Positions 9,721 to 17,776 of a stretch of 64,000 nt of DNA are shown one piece after another. The first letter of the stretch is position 1. Each line of letters opens with the position of its first letter. Under the pieces are notes generated by a model that searched no databases, had not been told where the DNA came from, and saw nothing but the letters and a program-made list of their open reading frames with translations. Position numbers and translations under genes: made by a program. This stretch comes from Croceifilum oryzae (GTDB taxonomy: Bacteria; Bacillota; Bacilli; Thermoactinomycetales; Thermoactinomycetaceae): NCBI RefSeq assembly GCF_030814315.1, contig NZ_JAUSUV010000001.1, positions 62,001 to 126,000 on the forward strand, written 5' to 3'.

Positions 9721-10539
9721 ATGTCTTTTCTTAACGGACCAATGCTTTGGGTTGGTCTTGGCGTAATCATAATTGTTATTATCGCGGGAGTTAGTATCAT
9801 CATTGGGAAAAAACGTGCCAAGGAATTGGAAGAACTGAATCAATTTTTTCCAGAAGATGATCAATTCGAAACTTCAAGCATATCGGTGGAAAGAGTGCGT
9901 CGGAGTACCCGTAGACGTGAACGAAAACGCCAACAAGCACAGTACTTATCAGAGTCAGAGCAAGTGAACGAGGAACAGGAGGAATTTACCAACAAAGATC
10001 ATGTAGCATCCTCGTTGATTGAACATAAACTAGTAAGGAAAAAAGAAGTAGAAAAAGCAGAATTTGGTCAACCATCTTCTTGGAGAAGCCGAAGAGAGCA
10101 ACATTCACAAAACACTCTTCTGGAAGATGACAGGAACGAGAGTATGCAAAACGATCATCACGAGGAAGAGTTTCTAACGCAAACTCAACCATTTGCACGT
10201 CGCCGTTTTGCTAGGAAAGAACCTACTTCTGTCCATTCTGTTATCAAACCGGAGCAACTGGAGCCAGAGCAAGATCAATCCTCCTCCGCTCAATCCAAAT
10301 CGGTTACGAGACGATTATATAAGCAAAACCTGTTAGGCATAGATTCGACTGAAGAAGATACAGGCTCGGCTACGCAGGTTCCGGTGGTAGAGGCAATGGA
10401 GACAGTGAAAATGGCCCCGGTTGTTCCAGAACGTCCTCAAAGTAAGGAACTAGGAGAGCCAAGTGCAACTCGGGAAAAAATGAACCCCGAAGGGTTTCAA
10501 GATAGAAAAAGAGTTAATAAGAAAAAACGTCTGTACTAA
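9721..10539 (+). CDS. unrecognised single-pass membrane protein
   Basis: I do not recognise this 272-residue protein. It has one strongly hydrophobic segment near the N-terminus (about 8-29, ending in GKKR, so the bulk is likely cytoplasmic). The rest is low-complexity and highly charged, with Arg/Lys clusters (RVRRSTRRRERKRQQ), many Glu/Gln, and a basic C-terminus (RKRVNKKKRLY). Start 9721 is chosen because GGAGG lies 7 bases upstream; an earlier in-frame ATG at 9700 overlaps the stop of the enoyl-CoA hydratase gene. It is probably co-transcribed with that gene. The layout would suit a membrane-tethered disordered protein, but no function can be assigned. Confidence 0.7.
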   Translation: MSFLNGPMLWVGLGVIIIVIIAGVSIIIGKKRAKELEELNQFFPEDDQFETSSISVERVRRSTRRRERKRQQAQYLSESEQVNEEQEEFTNKDHVASSLIEHKLVRKKEVEKAEFGQPSSWRSRREQHSQNTLLEDDRNESMQNDHHEEEFLTQTQPFARRRFARKEPTSVHSVIKPEQLEPEQDQSSSAQSKSVTRRLYKQNLLGIDSTEEDTGSATQVPVVEAMETVKMAPVVPERPQSKELGEPSATREKMNPEGFQDRKRVNKKKRLY

Positions 10540-10574
10540 TAGAATTTCTTGTTATGTTTTATAAGAATTACACA

Positions 10575-10604
10575 TTGACAGCATTTCGACTGCTCGATTA
10601 TGAT
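10575..10604 (+). promoter_or_regulatory. sigma-A promoter of the riboswitch operon
   Basis: TTGACA (10575-10580) and TATGAT (10599-10604) are 18 bases apart, about 30 bases upstream of the riboswitch core. Confidence 0.75.
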
Positions 10605-10631
10605 GGAAGTAACAAATATTTTAATATGGAC

Positions 10632-10764
10632 GTTTAAAGGGGAGTAGCTGTTACAACAAAGTCGTCATTACGGGAAGATTCCCCGGCTTTGTTGGCAACG
10701 TAACCGTTGTTAGCAAGACCTTTATCCTATTTGGATTTTTTCCATGTAGGGTAAAGGTCTTTTC
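10632..10764 (+). promoter_or_regulatory. yybP-ykoY manganese riboswitch with terminator platform
   Basis: The leader contains the hallmark strands of this family: AAAGGGGAGTAGC (10636-10648) at the 5' side and GCAAGACCTTT (10713-10723) at the 3' side. Closing helix P1 can form from TAAAGG (10635-10640) and CCTTTA (10719-10724). The same 3' strand can instead form a 15-bp terminator: AAGACCTTTATCCTA (10715-10729) with TAGGGTAAAGGTCTT (10747-10761), followed by TTTC. The two folds exclude each other, so Mn2+ binding (family knowledge) should turn expression on. The downstream TerC-type gene is the usual target of this riboswitch. Confidence 0.94.
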
Positions 10765-10807
10765 TCGTGGTTACGTAATTTTGAATAAAAAAAAGGAGAA
10801 GGTTTAT

Positions 10808-11497
10808 ATGGATTTCTTTACAACTGAGTTTTTAACAGCACTTATTTCTATTGTGATCATTGACCTCGTATTAGCAGGGGATAATGCAATTGTCATTGGA
10901 CTTGCAGCAAGAAACCTTCCAAAAGAGCAACAAAAAACGGTTATATTTTGGGGGACAGTAGGCGCAGTTGTCATGAGGGTTGTCGCGACATCAGCGGTAG
11001 TATGGTTGTTAAAAATTCCGGGGCTATTACTAGTCGGTGGCGTTCTGTTGTTATGGATTGCATACAAGTTATTAGTGGATGGAAAAGGTCATGAGATTGA
11101 AGCTAAGAAAACGGTATTTCAAGCCATTCAAACGATTATCATCGCAGATACGGTAATGGGCTTGGACAACGTATTAGCAGTAGCGGGTGTGGCTCACGGT
11201 AATTATCTACTCGTAGTATTAGGCTTAGTGATTAGTGTGCCGATTATTGTTTGGGGGAGCACTCTCTTCCTTCGTTTGATGGATCGATTCCCATGGATCC
11301 TGTATGTGGGTGCTGGTGTAGTAGCTTGGACAGCTGGTGGCATGCTTACAGGAGAGAAGTTTATGAAACCGTACTTCCCAGCAGGATCTCTGCTTAGCTA
11401 TGGAGTTCAAGTATTAGCTGTGCTTGGCGTATTGGCTTGGGGATACCTCCAGAACCAGAAGAGTAAAAAAGAATCGGATGGGGTACAAACTTCATAA
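10808..11497 (+). CDS. TerC-family integral membrane protein (YkoY-like, likely Mn2+ efflux)
   Basis: A 229-residue polytopic membrane protein with about seven hydrophobic segments. The family signature of acidic residues in membrane segments is seen in DLVLAGDNAIVIGLA (about 15-29) and IADTVMGLDNVLAVAG (about 112-127). TerC/YkoY proteins behind yybP-ykoY riboswitches export manganese, in some bacteria to metallate secreted enzymes. ATG 10808 has AAGGAG 9 bases upstream; an in-frame TTG at 10781 overlaps that site and is unlikely. No terminator separates it from the next four genes. Confidence 0.93.
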   Translation: MDFFTTEFLTALISIVIIDLVLAGDNAIVIGLAARNLPKEQQKTVIFWGTVGAVVMRVVATSAVVWLLKIPGLLLVGGVLLLWIAYKLLVDGKGHEIEAKKTVFQAIQTIIIADTVMGLDNVLAVAGVAHGNYLLVVLGLVISVPIIVWGSTLFLRLMDRFPWILYVGAGVVAWTAGGMLTGEKFMKPYFPAGSLLSYGVQVLAVLGVLAWGYLQNQKSKKESDGVQTS

Positions 11498-11545
11498 TAG
11501 GTATAGGTTCGTTATTGTTTCATGAAGTTTACAGGGAGGTGCAAG

Positions 11546-11782
11546 ATGAAACGCAGAACGGCCAAATTAGTGGGTCTGTTTGTTGCTTCTGTGGTAGTGG
11601 CTCCTCTGTCCGCGTGTAGCAATGGGAGTGACTTGGAATTCTGTGATGATCTGAATTCAGATAAATATTGTGATGATGATGGAAGTACGTATAATCCCAA
11701 CTCTTACCTCATTATGGATGGAAAAAAAGCAGGGTATGTAAAATACGATGATAGCTCTGTCTCGTCGAGTTCTGGAAGTTAG
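11546..11782 (+). CDS. small acidic lipoprotein
   Basis: A 78-residue precursor with a basic N-terminus, hydrophobic core and lipobox LSAC, so Cys24 should be lipidated after export. The mature 55-residue peptide is rich in Asp (runs of DD and DDD), Tyr and Ser, has two further cysteines, and ends in a flexible Ser/Gly tail (SSVSSSSGS). The GGGAGG Shine-Dalgarno lies 7 to 12 bases before ATG 11546; the ATG at 11522 lacks one. It directly precedes the ATP-grasp ligase, as the lipoprotein genes ygiB and yjfM precede ygiC and yjfC in E. coli. It may be the substrate of that ligase; this is inference. Confidence 0.8.
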   Translation: MKRRTAKLVGLFVASVVVAPLSACSNGSDLEFCDDLNSDKYCDDDGSTYNPNSYLIMDGKKAGYVKYDDSSVSSSSGS

Positions 11783-11796
11783 GGATGGAATTATAG

Positions 11797-13041
11797 ATGA
11801 TGAATAACTATATTCAAACTCGCGAACAAATGTATCGATCGATTCGTGAGCAAGGTATGTTTACATGGGATCTCACGCAAGGTCAAGAATATGCACTAGG
11901 GTGCTGTGAGGTTGTAACGGAGTCATTTGTTCATGAAATTCGTGAAGCAACTCAGAAAATAGGAAGCCTCTATGAACGGTTGATTCATTCTCTGCAACAA
12001 GGCTCTGATGAATTGCTAAGTGAACTTGGTATTCCTCGTGAGGCGTTTCCATTTTGCCGTACGACCCTCCCGCTATCCTTTATCACTGCGGTGGGTAGAT
12101 TTGATTTTGCATGTACTCCTAAAGGGATTAAGATGATGGAGTTTAATAGTGATACACCTACTAGTGTAGTAGAAGCTTATTATGCGAATGAACAAGTTTG
12201 TCGTTTTTTTGGAATGGAGAATCCGAATCATGGGATGGAAATTCATATTACAAGAGCCTTTCGGCAAACAGTAACAGCTTATCAGGAGTCTGGGTATAGT
12301 ACGGATACAAAGGTGTTTACCTCGATTGGAGGTCATGCAGAAGACGAAGGTACAGCAAAATTTCTATTGAGGCATAGCGGGATTGGCGGACGCTTTGTTC
12401 CGCTGTCTCAAGTAGGAATTTCACTGGATGATCATCAAGTATGCTACTTCGATGAAGGGAATTGGCATCCAGTAGATGTTCTGTATCGGCTACATGCAGG
12501 TGAATTTTTTGCTAAGGATCAAACGGAACAAGGGTACCCAATCGGAGCTCATATTCTACAATTAGTAGCGAAAAAGCGATTAGCCATGATTAATCCACCC
12601 TCTGCATTCGTAGCTCAGACCAAGGCGATTCAAGCACTCATATGGTCTTTGCATGAGCAGAATCAATTCTTTACGACTGAAGAGCATAAAGTGATTGAGA
12701 CTTATTTTTTACCTACCTATTTAGATAATGAATTTTGTGGTAAAAAGCCATTTGTAAAAAAACCGATCTTAGGTCGGGAAGGTGGAGCAGTCACCTTATT
12801 TTCGGCTGAAGGCGAGGTTATCGCCAAAGATGGAGAAGGCGAATATAAGGACCAGATGATGATCTATCAGGAGTTGGCTGAATTACCTACTATTGAAGTA
12901 GAGACAATGAAAGGTCCCTATCGTGGAAAATTGTTATGGGGTTGCTTTTATGTGGGAGGGCAAGCTTCTGCCTTGGTGACTCGCTTGGATCGGGAGATCA
13001 CAGGGAATTTAGCTTACTATCTTCCATTTGGTTATAAATAA
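11797..13041 (+). CDS. glutathionylspermidine-synthase-like ATP-grasp ligase (YgiC/YjfC family)
   Basis: A 414-residue protein matching the C-terminal synthetase part of glutathionylspermidine synthase. That fold activates a carboxylate with ATP and joins it to an amine. Visible blocks are MMEFNSDTPTSVVEAYY (about 110-126), the Lys-containing ATP-binding strand VKKPILGREGG (about 320-330), and the C-terminal WGCFYVGGQASALVTRLDREITGN segment. The amidase domain of the E. coli bifunctional enzyme is absent, as in YgiC and YjfC. It lies between a small lipoprotein and a DUF350 gene with 14-base gaps. The substrate is unknown; peptide or lipoprotein tailoring is a hypothesis. Confidence 0.88.
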   Translation: MMNNYIQTREQMYRSIREQGMFTWDLTQGQEYALGCCEVVTESFVHEIREATQKIGSLYERLIHSLQQGSDELLSELGIPREAFPFCRTTLPLSFITAVGRFDFACTPKGIKMMEFNSDTPTSVVEAYYANEQVCRFFGMENPNHGMEIHITRAFRQTVTAYQESGYSTDTKVFTSIGGHAEDEGTAKFLLRHSGIGGRFVPLSQVGISLDDHQVCYFDEGNWHPVDVLYRLHAGEFFAKDQTEQGYPIGAHILQLVAKKRLAMINPPSAFVAQTKAIQALIWSLHEQNQFFTTEEHKVIETYFLPTYLDNEFCGKKPFVKKPILGREGGAVTLFSAEGEVIAKDGEGEYKDQMMIYQELAELPTIEVETMKGPYRGKLLWGCFYVGGQASALVTRLDREITGNLAYYLPFGYK

Positions 13042-13055
13042 GGAGGTTCTCTGTC

Positions 13056-13490
13056 ATGACGCAATGGGAGGCATTTATTAATTTTTTAACCTATCTAGGA
13101 ATTTCGATTCCTATTTTAATATTAGGAGTAGTCGTGTTTGCTGTAACAACGCCGTATCCAGAATTCCAATTGCTTCGAGATGCTTCTCAGACAGATGATG
13201 CAAGTAAAGTCGCAGCGGGTAAAGCAGCAGCTTATGATCTGAGTGGGAAGATTTTGGGACTGACCATTGTATTAGCTTCGGCTATTTTAAGTGCTCAAAG
13301 TTTACTTGATTTCATCATTTGGGGTGTGATTGGAGTCATTTTTCAAGTATTGGTATTCTATCTTTTTCATCTCATAACCCCATTTAGTGTGATCAAAGAG
13401 ATCCCGAAAGGAAATGTTCCTGTAGCGATTTTTTCCTCACGAATCAGCCTGATCAGTAGCTTAATTTTAGCGGCTTCTATCTACTATTAA
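13056..13490 (+). CDS. DUF350 membrane protein (YjfL-like)
   Basis: A 144-residue integral membrane protein with four predicted helices (about 10-33, 62-84, 87-107 and 124-143) in a two-plus-two arrangement, as expected for DUF350. The hydrophilic loop near residues 35-60 carries LRDASQTDDASKVAAGKAAA. The E. coli relative YjfL is encoded beside a DUF1190 lipoprotein and an ATP-grasp ligase, the same trio as here. AAGGAGG precedes the ATG by 9 bases. Molecular function is unknown. Confidence 0.85.
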   Translation: MTQWEAFINFLTYLGISIPILILGVVVFAVTTPYPEFQLLRDASQTDDASKVAAGKAAAYDLSGKILGLTIVLASAILSAQSLLDFIIWGVIGVIFQVLVFYLFHLITPFSVIKEIPKGNVPVAIFSSRISLISSLILAASIYY

Positions 13491-13503
13491 GGAGAGCTTT
13501 CGA

Positions 13504-13971
13504 GTGCATTATTTGCAGTATATTTTGGATGATTCTGATAAAAAACATCCTGTTATCGCCCACTATCCGAGAATAACGAAGGAGGAGATCTTACTCCGTT
13601 TTGCTTGTGATTACTGGGTGAAAGATCATAAAGTATACGAGCAGACCTCGACAGAGATAGATGGGATGATTTATTCGATTTATGTACAGCATAATCCGGA
13701 GGAACAGGTTGTTGAGAAGGGGATTATATTTGAGCCCAATTGGAGAGGTGTGAAATTGGAATTTCGGCACTTCCACCCAGATTGGACTCAATATCCGATT
13801 TTACAAGTACAGAAGCATTCCTTTACGCAGGATGTGTTGTTATCTTTGTTAACAGAATTGCATTTGATTCAAGGACGTTGTTGGCAAAAGCAGTCAACAG
13901 AAGTGGATGAAAATCAGAAAAAATATGTGATCTATGTCATTCCTTATGAAGATGGAGCGGAAATATATTGA
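13504..13971 (+). CDS. unrecognised cytoplasmic protein, last gene of the riboswitch operon
   Basis: A 155-residue protein I do not recognise. It has no signal peptide or membrane helix, is rich in aromatic residues and His (FRHFHPDWTQYP), and alternates short strands, suggesting a compact alpha/beta fold. It starts at GTG 13504 with AAGGAGAG upstream, 13 bases after the DUF350 stop, so it belongs to the same operon. Its 3' end overlaps the convergent deacetylase gene by 28 bases. Calling it a partner of the ATP-grasp system rests only on position. Confidence 0.72.
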   Translation: MHYLQYILDDSDKKHPVIAHYPRITKEEILLRFACDYWVKDHKVYEQTSTEIDGMIYSIYVQHNPEEQVVEKGIIFEPNWRGVKLEFRHFHPDWTQYPILQVQKHSFTQDVLLSLLTELHLIQGRCWQKQSTEVDENQKKYVIYVIPYEDGAEIY

Positions 13972-14822
13972 TCCATCTTCACAAAGCGATACCCTTGTTG
14001 TTTTAGAAGGGGAATCGCTTCTTTTATGCCTTCTGCGGTATCGCCTCTGGGTTGATTCATATGTAATAAAATAATGGAACCGGGCTTAGCTTGTAACATC
14101 GCATTTTTTACTTGTGCTTGATTGAAGGTAGCACCAGCGTCTCCTGTAATGTGGAATCCAGCGATCTGCTCACCCAAACGCTTCGCTACTTGAACCGCGA
14201 TATCATCATAATAAGCTGTGCCTGAGCGGAAAAATCGGGGGGCTTTCCCTGTCGTTTTTTCGATCAGTCGATGATTGACGATTACTTCTTGGATGATGCC
14301 ATCGAGATTTTTGGTTCCTTGGATTCCGTAAACAGAGCGTCCATTCATTGAAAGGGGACGATGTTCGGAACCGTGATTTTCAATTTCAAACAGGGGATTA
14401 TTAGCTAGTTGCTTAGTTAACTCTGTATGCGTTTCGATCCAACGAGAGTTTAAAAAGAGGGTCGCAGGGATCTGATTCTCTTGTAGAAATTGCATGATTT
14501 CTATATCATAGCCATCCCCATGCTTGCCACCACAGGCATCGAAAGTGAGTGCGATTACTTTTTCGTTTGTCGGAAGCTTGGAGATGATTCCAGGCATTTT
14601 CTCGCCCCACTGAGTCGGAGTAGCGTTTTTAAATTGGGAGCGGATTGCTTGGATTTGGTTGTCGTCGGAAGTAGTTTTGTCCTTTTGGTTCGTTTGAGTA
14701 TCAGCTTTCTTTTGTTCGGTTGGCTGTGAGGGACTTGTCTGATCGGATTGACATCCTGCCACAATCATAGATGAGCAAACAACGACCATCACAATGGTAA
14801 CTATTTTCTTGGATTTATTCAT
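13944..14822 (-). CDS. lipoprotein polysaccharide deacetylase (NodB-like)
   Basis: A 292-residue secreted lipoprotein: basic N-terminus, hydrophobic core, lipobox VAGC, then a Thr/Gln/Lys-rich linker (about 25-60). The NodB homology domain follows, with a first motif reading ALTFDACGG in place of the usual TFDDG, an ENHGSEH block for the metal histidines, and RSGTAYYDD in place of the usual RxPxG arginine motif. The LLHMN motif supplies the late histidine. It may deacetylate peptidoglycan or another glycan, though the motif changes leave specificity open. The ATG overlaps the end of corA by 8 bases, so the two are coupled. Confidence 0.86.
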   Translation of the reverse strand: MNKSKKIVTIVMVVVCSSMIVAGCQSDQTSPSQPTEQKKADTQTNQKDKTTSDDNQIQAIRSQFKNATPTQWGEKMPGIISKLPTNEKVIALTFDACGGKHGDGYDIEIMQFLQENQIPATLFLNSRWIETHTELTKQLANNPLFEIENHGSEHRPLSMNGRSVYGIQGTKNLDGIIQEVIVNHRLIEKTTGKAPRFFRSGTAYYDDIAVQVAKRLGEQIAGFHITGDAGATFNQAQVKNAMLQAKPGSIILLHMNQPRGDTAEGIKEAIPLLKQQGYRFVKMDQYISAPSS

Positions 14823-15771
14823 CAAACCACCCTTTTTTCTTAAATAATAGGTACATAGCAAAGCCCAGAATGACCATTACACCCAGAACAAGGAAATAAC
14901 CATATTGCCATTTGAGCTCAGGCATGTTTTGGAAGTTCATCCCATAGATACCGGCAATAAAGGTTAATGGCATAAAAATGGTTGTAATGACAGTTAGGGT
15001 CATCATAACGGTATTCATGCGGTTTGAGTTAATCGATAGATAATTATCCCGAATGTCAGAGGTGATCTCTCTACTAGCTTCAATCATGCCCGTAAGCTTT
15101 ACGAGATGATCGTGGACATCTTGGTAGTGTCTACGTTCTTCGTCACTATGGTTTAGCTTTTCGGAGTGAATCATGCGATCGATTAGCTCTCTCATCGGGT
15201 TGGCAAAGTGGCGGATATGAGATAGTTTTCTTCGAACTACAAACAACTCTTCCATCAAGGTTTGAATTTGATAGGAACGAGAGGATTTGCTTTCTAAGCG
15301 ATTTAATTGTTCTTCTATGGTTTGAAGATGTGGAAAACTAGCATCTACCATTTTATCGATTATTTTATATAAAATCCATTTTGGATCTTTTTGTGGTGCT
15401 TCTTGAGAAGAGGATAGATAGTTCCATAATTCATCTATCTCCATATGCGGTAAGGTGTGGAAGGTTACCAGCATGTTTGGGCTGAGGAATGCACCGATTT
15501 CATGAGACTTTAATGTTTTATGATAGAGTCCGCTTATCACATAGAATTGGTAGCTATCATAATAGTCTACTTTGGGACGTTGTTTTAGATGTAGACAATC
15601 CTCAACGGCTAGTGGATGGAAGCCAAATGTTTGTAAGGAATCGCTTTCTTCTATAGTAGGTTTAGAGAAGTCAATCCAATACCATTTTATATCGTTTCTA
15701 GCTAAAATATCATCAATCTGCTCATCTAAAATGAGTTTATCTTCTTTAGTGAGAACCATAGTTCGGATCAA
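14815..15771 (-). CDS. corA: CorA-type magnesium/cobalt transporter
   Basis: A 318-residue CorA channel: a large cytoplasmic N-terminal domain (about 1-255), then two C-terminal membrane helices separated by the selectivity motif in GIYGMNF, and a short basic C-terminus. Family members form pentamers that let Mg2+ in. TTG 15771 is preferred as start because AAAGGGTGAG lies just upstream; ATG 15759 is too far from it. The deacetylase lipoprotein is its downstream partner. I looked for an M-box Mg2+ riboswitch in the leader and saw none. Confidence 0.95.
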   Translation of the reverse strand: MIRTMVLTKEDKLILDEQIDDILARNDIKWYWIDFSKPTIEESDSLQTFGFHPLAVEDCLHLKQRPKVDYYDSYQFYVISGLYHKTLKSHEIGAFLSPNMLVTFHTLPHMEIDELWNYLSSSQEAPQKDPKWILYKIIDKMVDASFPHLQTIEEQLNRLESKSSRSYQIQTLMEELFVVRRKLSHIRHFANPMRELIDRMIHSEKLNHSDEERRHYQDVHDHLVKLTGMIEASREITSDIRDNYLSINSNRMNTVMMTLTVITTIFMPLTFIAGIYGMNFQNMPELKWQYGYFLVLGVMVILGFAMYLLFKKKGWFDE

Positions 15772-16182
15772 GATTTCTCACCCTTTCTTGTCTTGAAGTG
15801 GTAATAATATCTACATTTTTGTCATTGATTCATAATAAAAACTATGTAAAGATAGATGATAACTTACTTAAGAGAGATAGAAAAAGAGTAGATAGACAGC
15901 TAGGTATGGATTAAAGGTGATTCCAGTTATTGGTAGAATTATTATCTAAATGCTAGTTTTAGAGAGATTCTTCGAGTGTATTTTCTCCATTTGGATGGTA
16001 TTTATGTAATCTTGGGTCTTTGATTGATCATGATTTTGAAAAATGTTGTCCAAGGAAATAGGTAGATGGATGCTATAATAGGAGTGTTGATCAAAATCCT
16101 ATTTATAGTAGGAATACATAGTTGAAATGTAACTGTAGAGATATGGAATTCAAATAAGTGATTAATGTAAGAAGGTGATTCT
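15772..16182. promoter_or_regulatory. divergent intergenic region between corA and ftsE
   Basis: This 411-base AT-rich stretch has no credible gene. An extended -10, TGCTATAAT at 16071-16079, points towards ftsE and gives a leader of about 100 bases; no good -35 is visible. Signals for corA on the minus strand could not be identified with confidence. Confidence 0.5.
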
Positions 16183-16869
16183 GTGATTGAAATGCATGAT
16201 GTGTGGAAGGTATACCCAAATGGAATCGAAGCTCTCCGTGGTGTAAATATAACCATTGATACGGGTGAGTTTGTTTATGTGGTGGGTCCGAGTGGAGCTG
16301 GTAAAAGTTCTTTCATCAAGTTGATGTATCGGGAAGAAAAGCCTACTTCTGGTGTTGTTTTGATTAACGGAGTAAATGTAAAGCGTGTTCGTGACTGGAA
16401 GATTCCTCATCTGCGCAGAAAAATTGGCGTTGTATTCCAAGACTATAAGTTATTACCGCATATGTCAGCCTATGATAATGTGGCCTTTGCTCTGGAAGCG
16501 GTTGAAGTCCCAACGAAACAGATTCCGCCACGAGTAGAGGAAGCGCTGGAGCTTGTAGGTCTATCTGATCGCATGAAGGCTCTACCTTCTCAATTATCTG
16601 GTGGAGAACAACAACGGGTATCGATTGCTAGAGCGATCGTCAACAATCCAGGATTTATTATTGCGGACGAGCCTACTGGTAACTTAGACCCAGAGAACTC
16701 ATGGGATATCATGTACTTGCTAGAAGAGATTAACATGCGTGGTACGACTGTCGTAATGGCTACTCACAACAAAGAGATTGTGAATACGATGCGTCAACGT
16801 GTCATTGCTATTGAACAAGGCATAGTGGTTCGTGATGAAATAGGAGGCGAATACGGTTATGAAGATTGA
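16183..16869 (+). CDS. ftsE: cell-division ABC transporter ATP-binding protein FtsE
   Basis: A 228-residue ABC ATPase with Walker A GPSGAGKSS, the LSGGEQQR signature, Walker B IIADEPTGNLD and the switch histidine in MATHNKE. FtsE does not transport; it works with FtsX to send a signal across the membrane that activates cell-wall hydrolases. It starts at GTG 16183 behind AAGAAGGTGA. Its end overlaps ftsX by 11 bases, showing translational coupling. Confidence 0.98.
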   Translation: MIEMHDVWKVYPNGIEALRGVNITIDTGEFVYVVGPSGAGKSSFIKLMYREEKPTSGVVLINGVNVKRVRDWKIPHLRRKIGVVFQDYKLLPHMSAYDNVAFALEAVEVPTKQIPPRVEEALELVGLSDRMKALPSQLSGGEQQRVSIARAIVNNPGFIIADEPTGNLDPENSWDIMYLLEEINMRGTTVVMATHNKEIVNTMRQRVIAIEQGIVVRDEIGGEYGYED

Positions 16870-17755
16870 TACCCTACGTCGCCATTTTCGTGAAGCGTAC
16901 CGAGGGATTGTAAAGAACTCTTGGATGAGCTTTGCAGCTGTGGGTGCTGTTGCTGTAACATTGATGATTTTTGGTGTGTTCGTCATTTTTGCGGTTAACT
17001 TAGGAAGCATTACCGATGAAGTTGGAGACAACGTATCGATGAATGTGGTCCTAAAGGAAGAAGTTACGAAAGAGCAGGCTACTGCGTTAACGGCCAAAAT
17101 CAAAGGATTACCTAATGTGAATGAGGCTCGCTTTATCTCCAAAGATGAAGGAGTCGATGAGGTTAAGAAGAACCTGAAAGATGCTGATTTTACACGTGTT
17201 CTCCAAAAAGGAGAAAACAACTTCTTGCCAAACCTGATTAAAGTGACACCGAAAAATGTCTCTGTATCGAAGCAGGTAGAGGAAGCGGTTAAAGGCCTTG
17301 AGGGGATTGAAAGTGTAAAGAATAGTAACACAGCAAAGGAACTTCTTGATTCCGTTCTGCTGTTTAAAAATATCATTCTTGTATTTGGGGTTGGACTTGC
17401 TGTATTAGCGGCCTTTTTGATCTCCAATACGATTAAACTTACCATTATTGCGCGAAGACGTGAAATTGAAGTGCAACGTTTGGTAGGAGCTAGTAACTGG
17501 TTTATTCGTTGGCCGTTTTTTATTGAAGGTGGCTTTATCGGATTTGTTGGTTCGGTCCTTCCAATTGGGGTCTTGCTCCTTATCTATCAAGGATTTGTGA
17601 AGATGATAAGTGGTGGTTCCCAAAATGCAAACTTGCTACAAATGGTAGGGTTTGCTGATATGGCTAAGTACTTAACTGTTTCGATACTCGGAATTGGAAT
17701 TTTTATTGGAGTATTTGGTTCGATCCTATCTATCCGTCGCTTCTTGAAAATCTAA
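16859..17755 (+). CDS. ftsX: cell-division protein FtsX
   Basis: A 298-residue membrane protein with four helices (about 22-45, 172-192, 222-243 and 268-290) and a large extracellular loop between the first two, the part that contacts the coiled coil of cell-wall hydrolases. The FtsX-like permease segment SNTIKLTIIARRREIEVQRLVGA is typical. It pairs with FtsE. Four genes for coiled-coil M23 hydrolases follow, which are plausible clients. Confidence 0.97.
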   Translation: MKIDTLRRHFREAYRGIVKNSWMSFAAVGAVAVTLMIFGVFVIFAVNLGSITDEVGDNVSMNVVLKEEVTKEQATALTAKIKGLPNVNEARFISKDEGVDEVKKNLKDADFTRVLQKGENNFLPNLIKVTPKNVSVSKQVEEAVKGLEGIESVKNSNTAKELLDSVLLFKNIILVFGVGLAVLAAFLISNTIKLTIIARRREIEVQRLVGASNWFIRWPFFIEGGFIGFVGSVLPIGVLLLIYQGFVKMISGGSQNANLLQMVGFADMAKYLTVSILGIGIFIGVFGSILSIRRFLKI

Positions 17756-17776
17756 AGTGAGGGGAATAGAAACATT

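Noticed and set aside
15772-15960. M-box magnesium riboswitch before corA
   Set aside because: None of the conserved M-box blocks could be found in the minus-strand leader.
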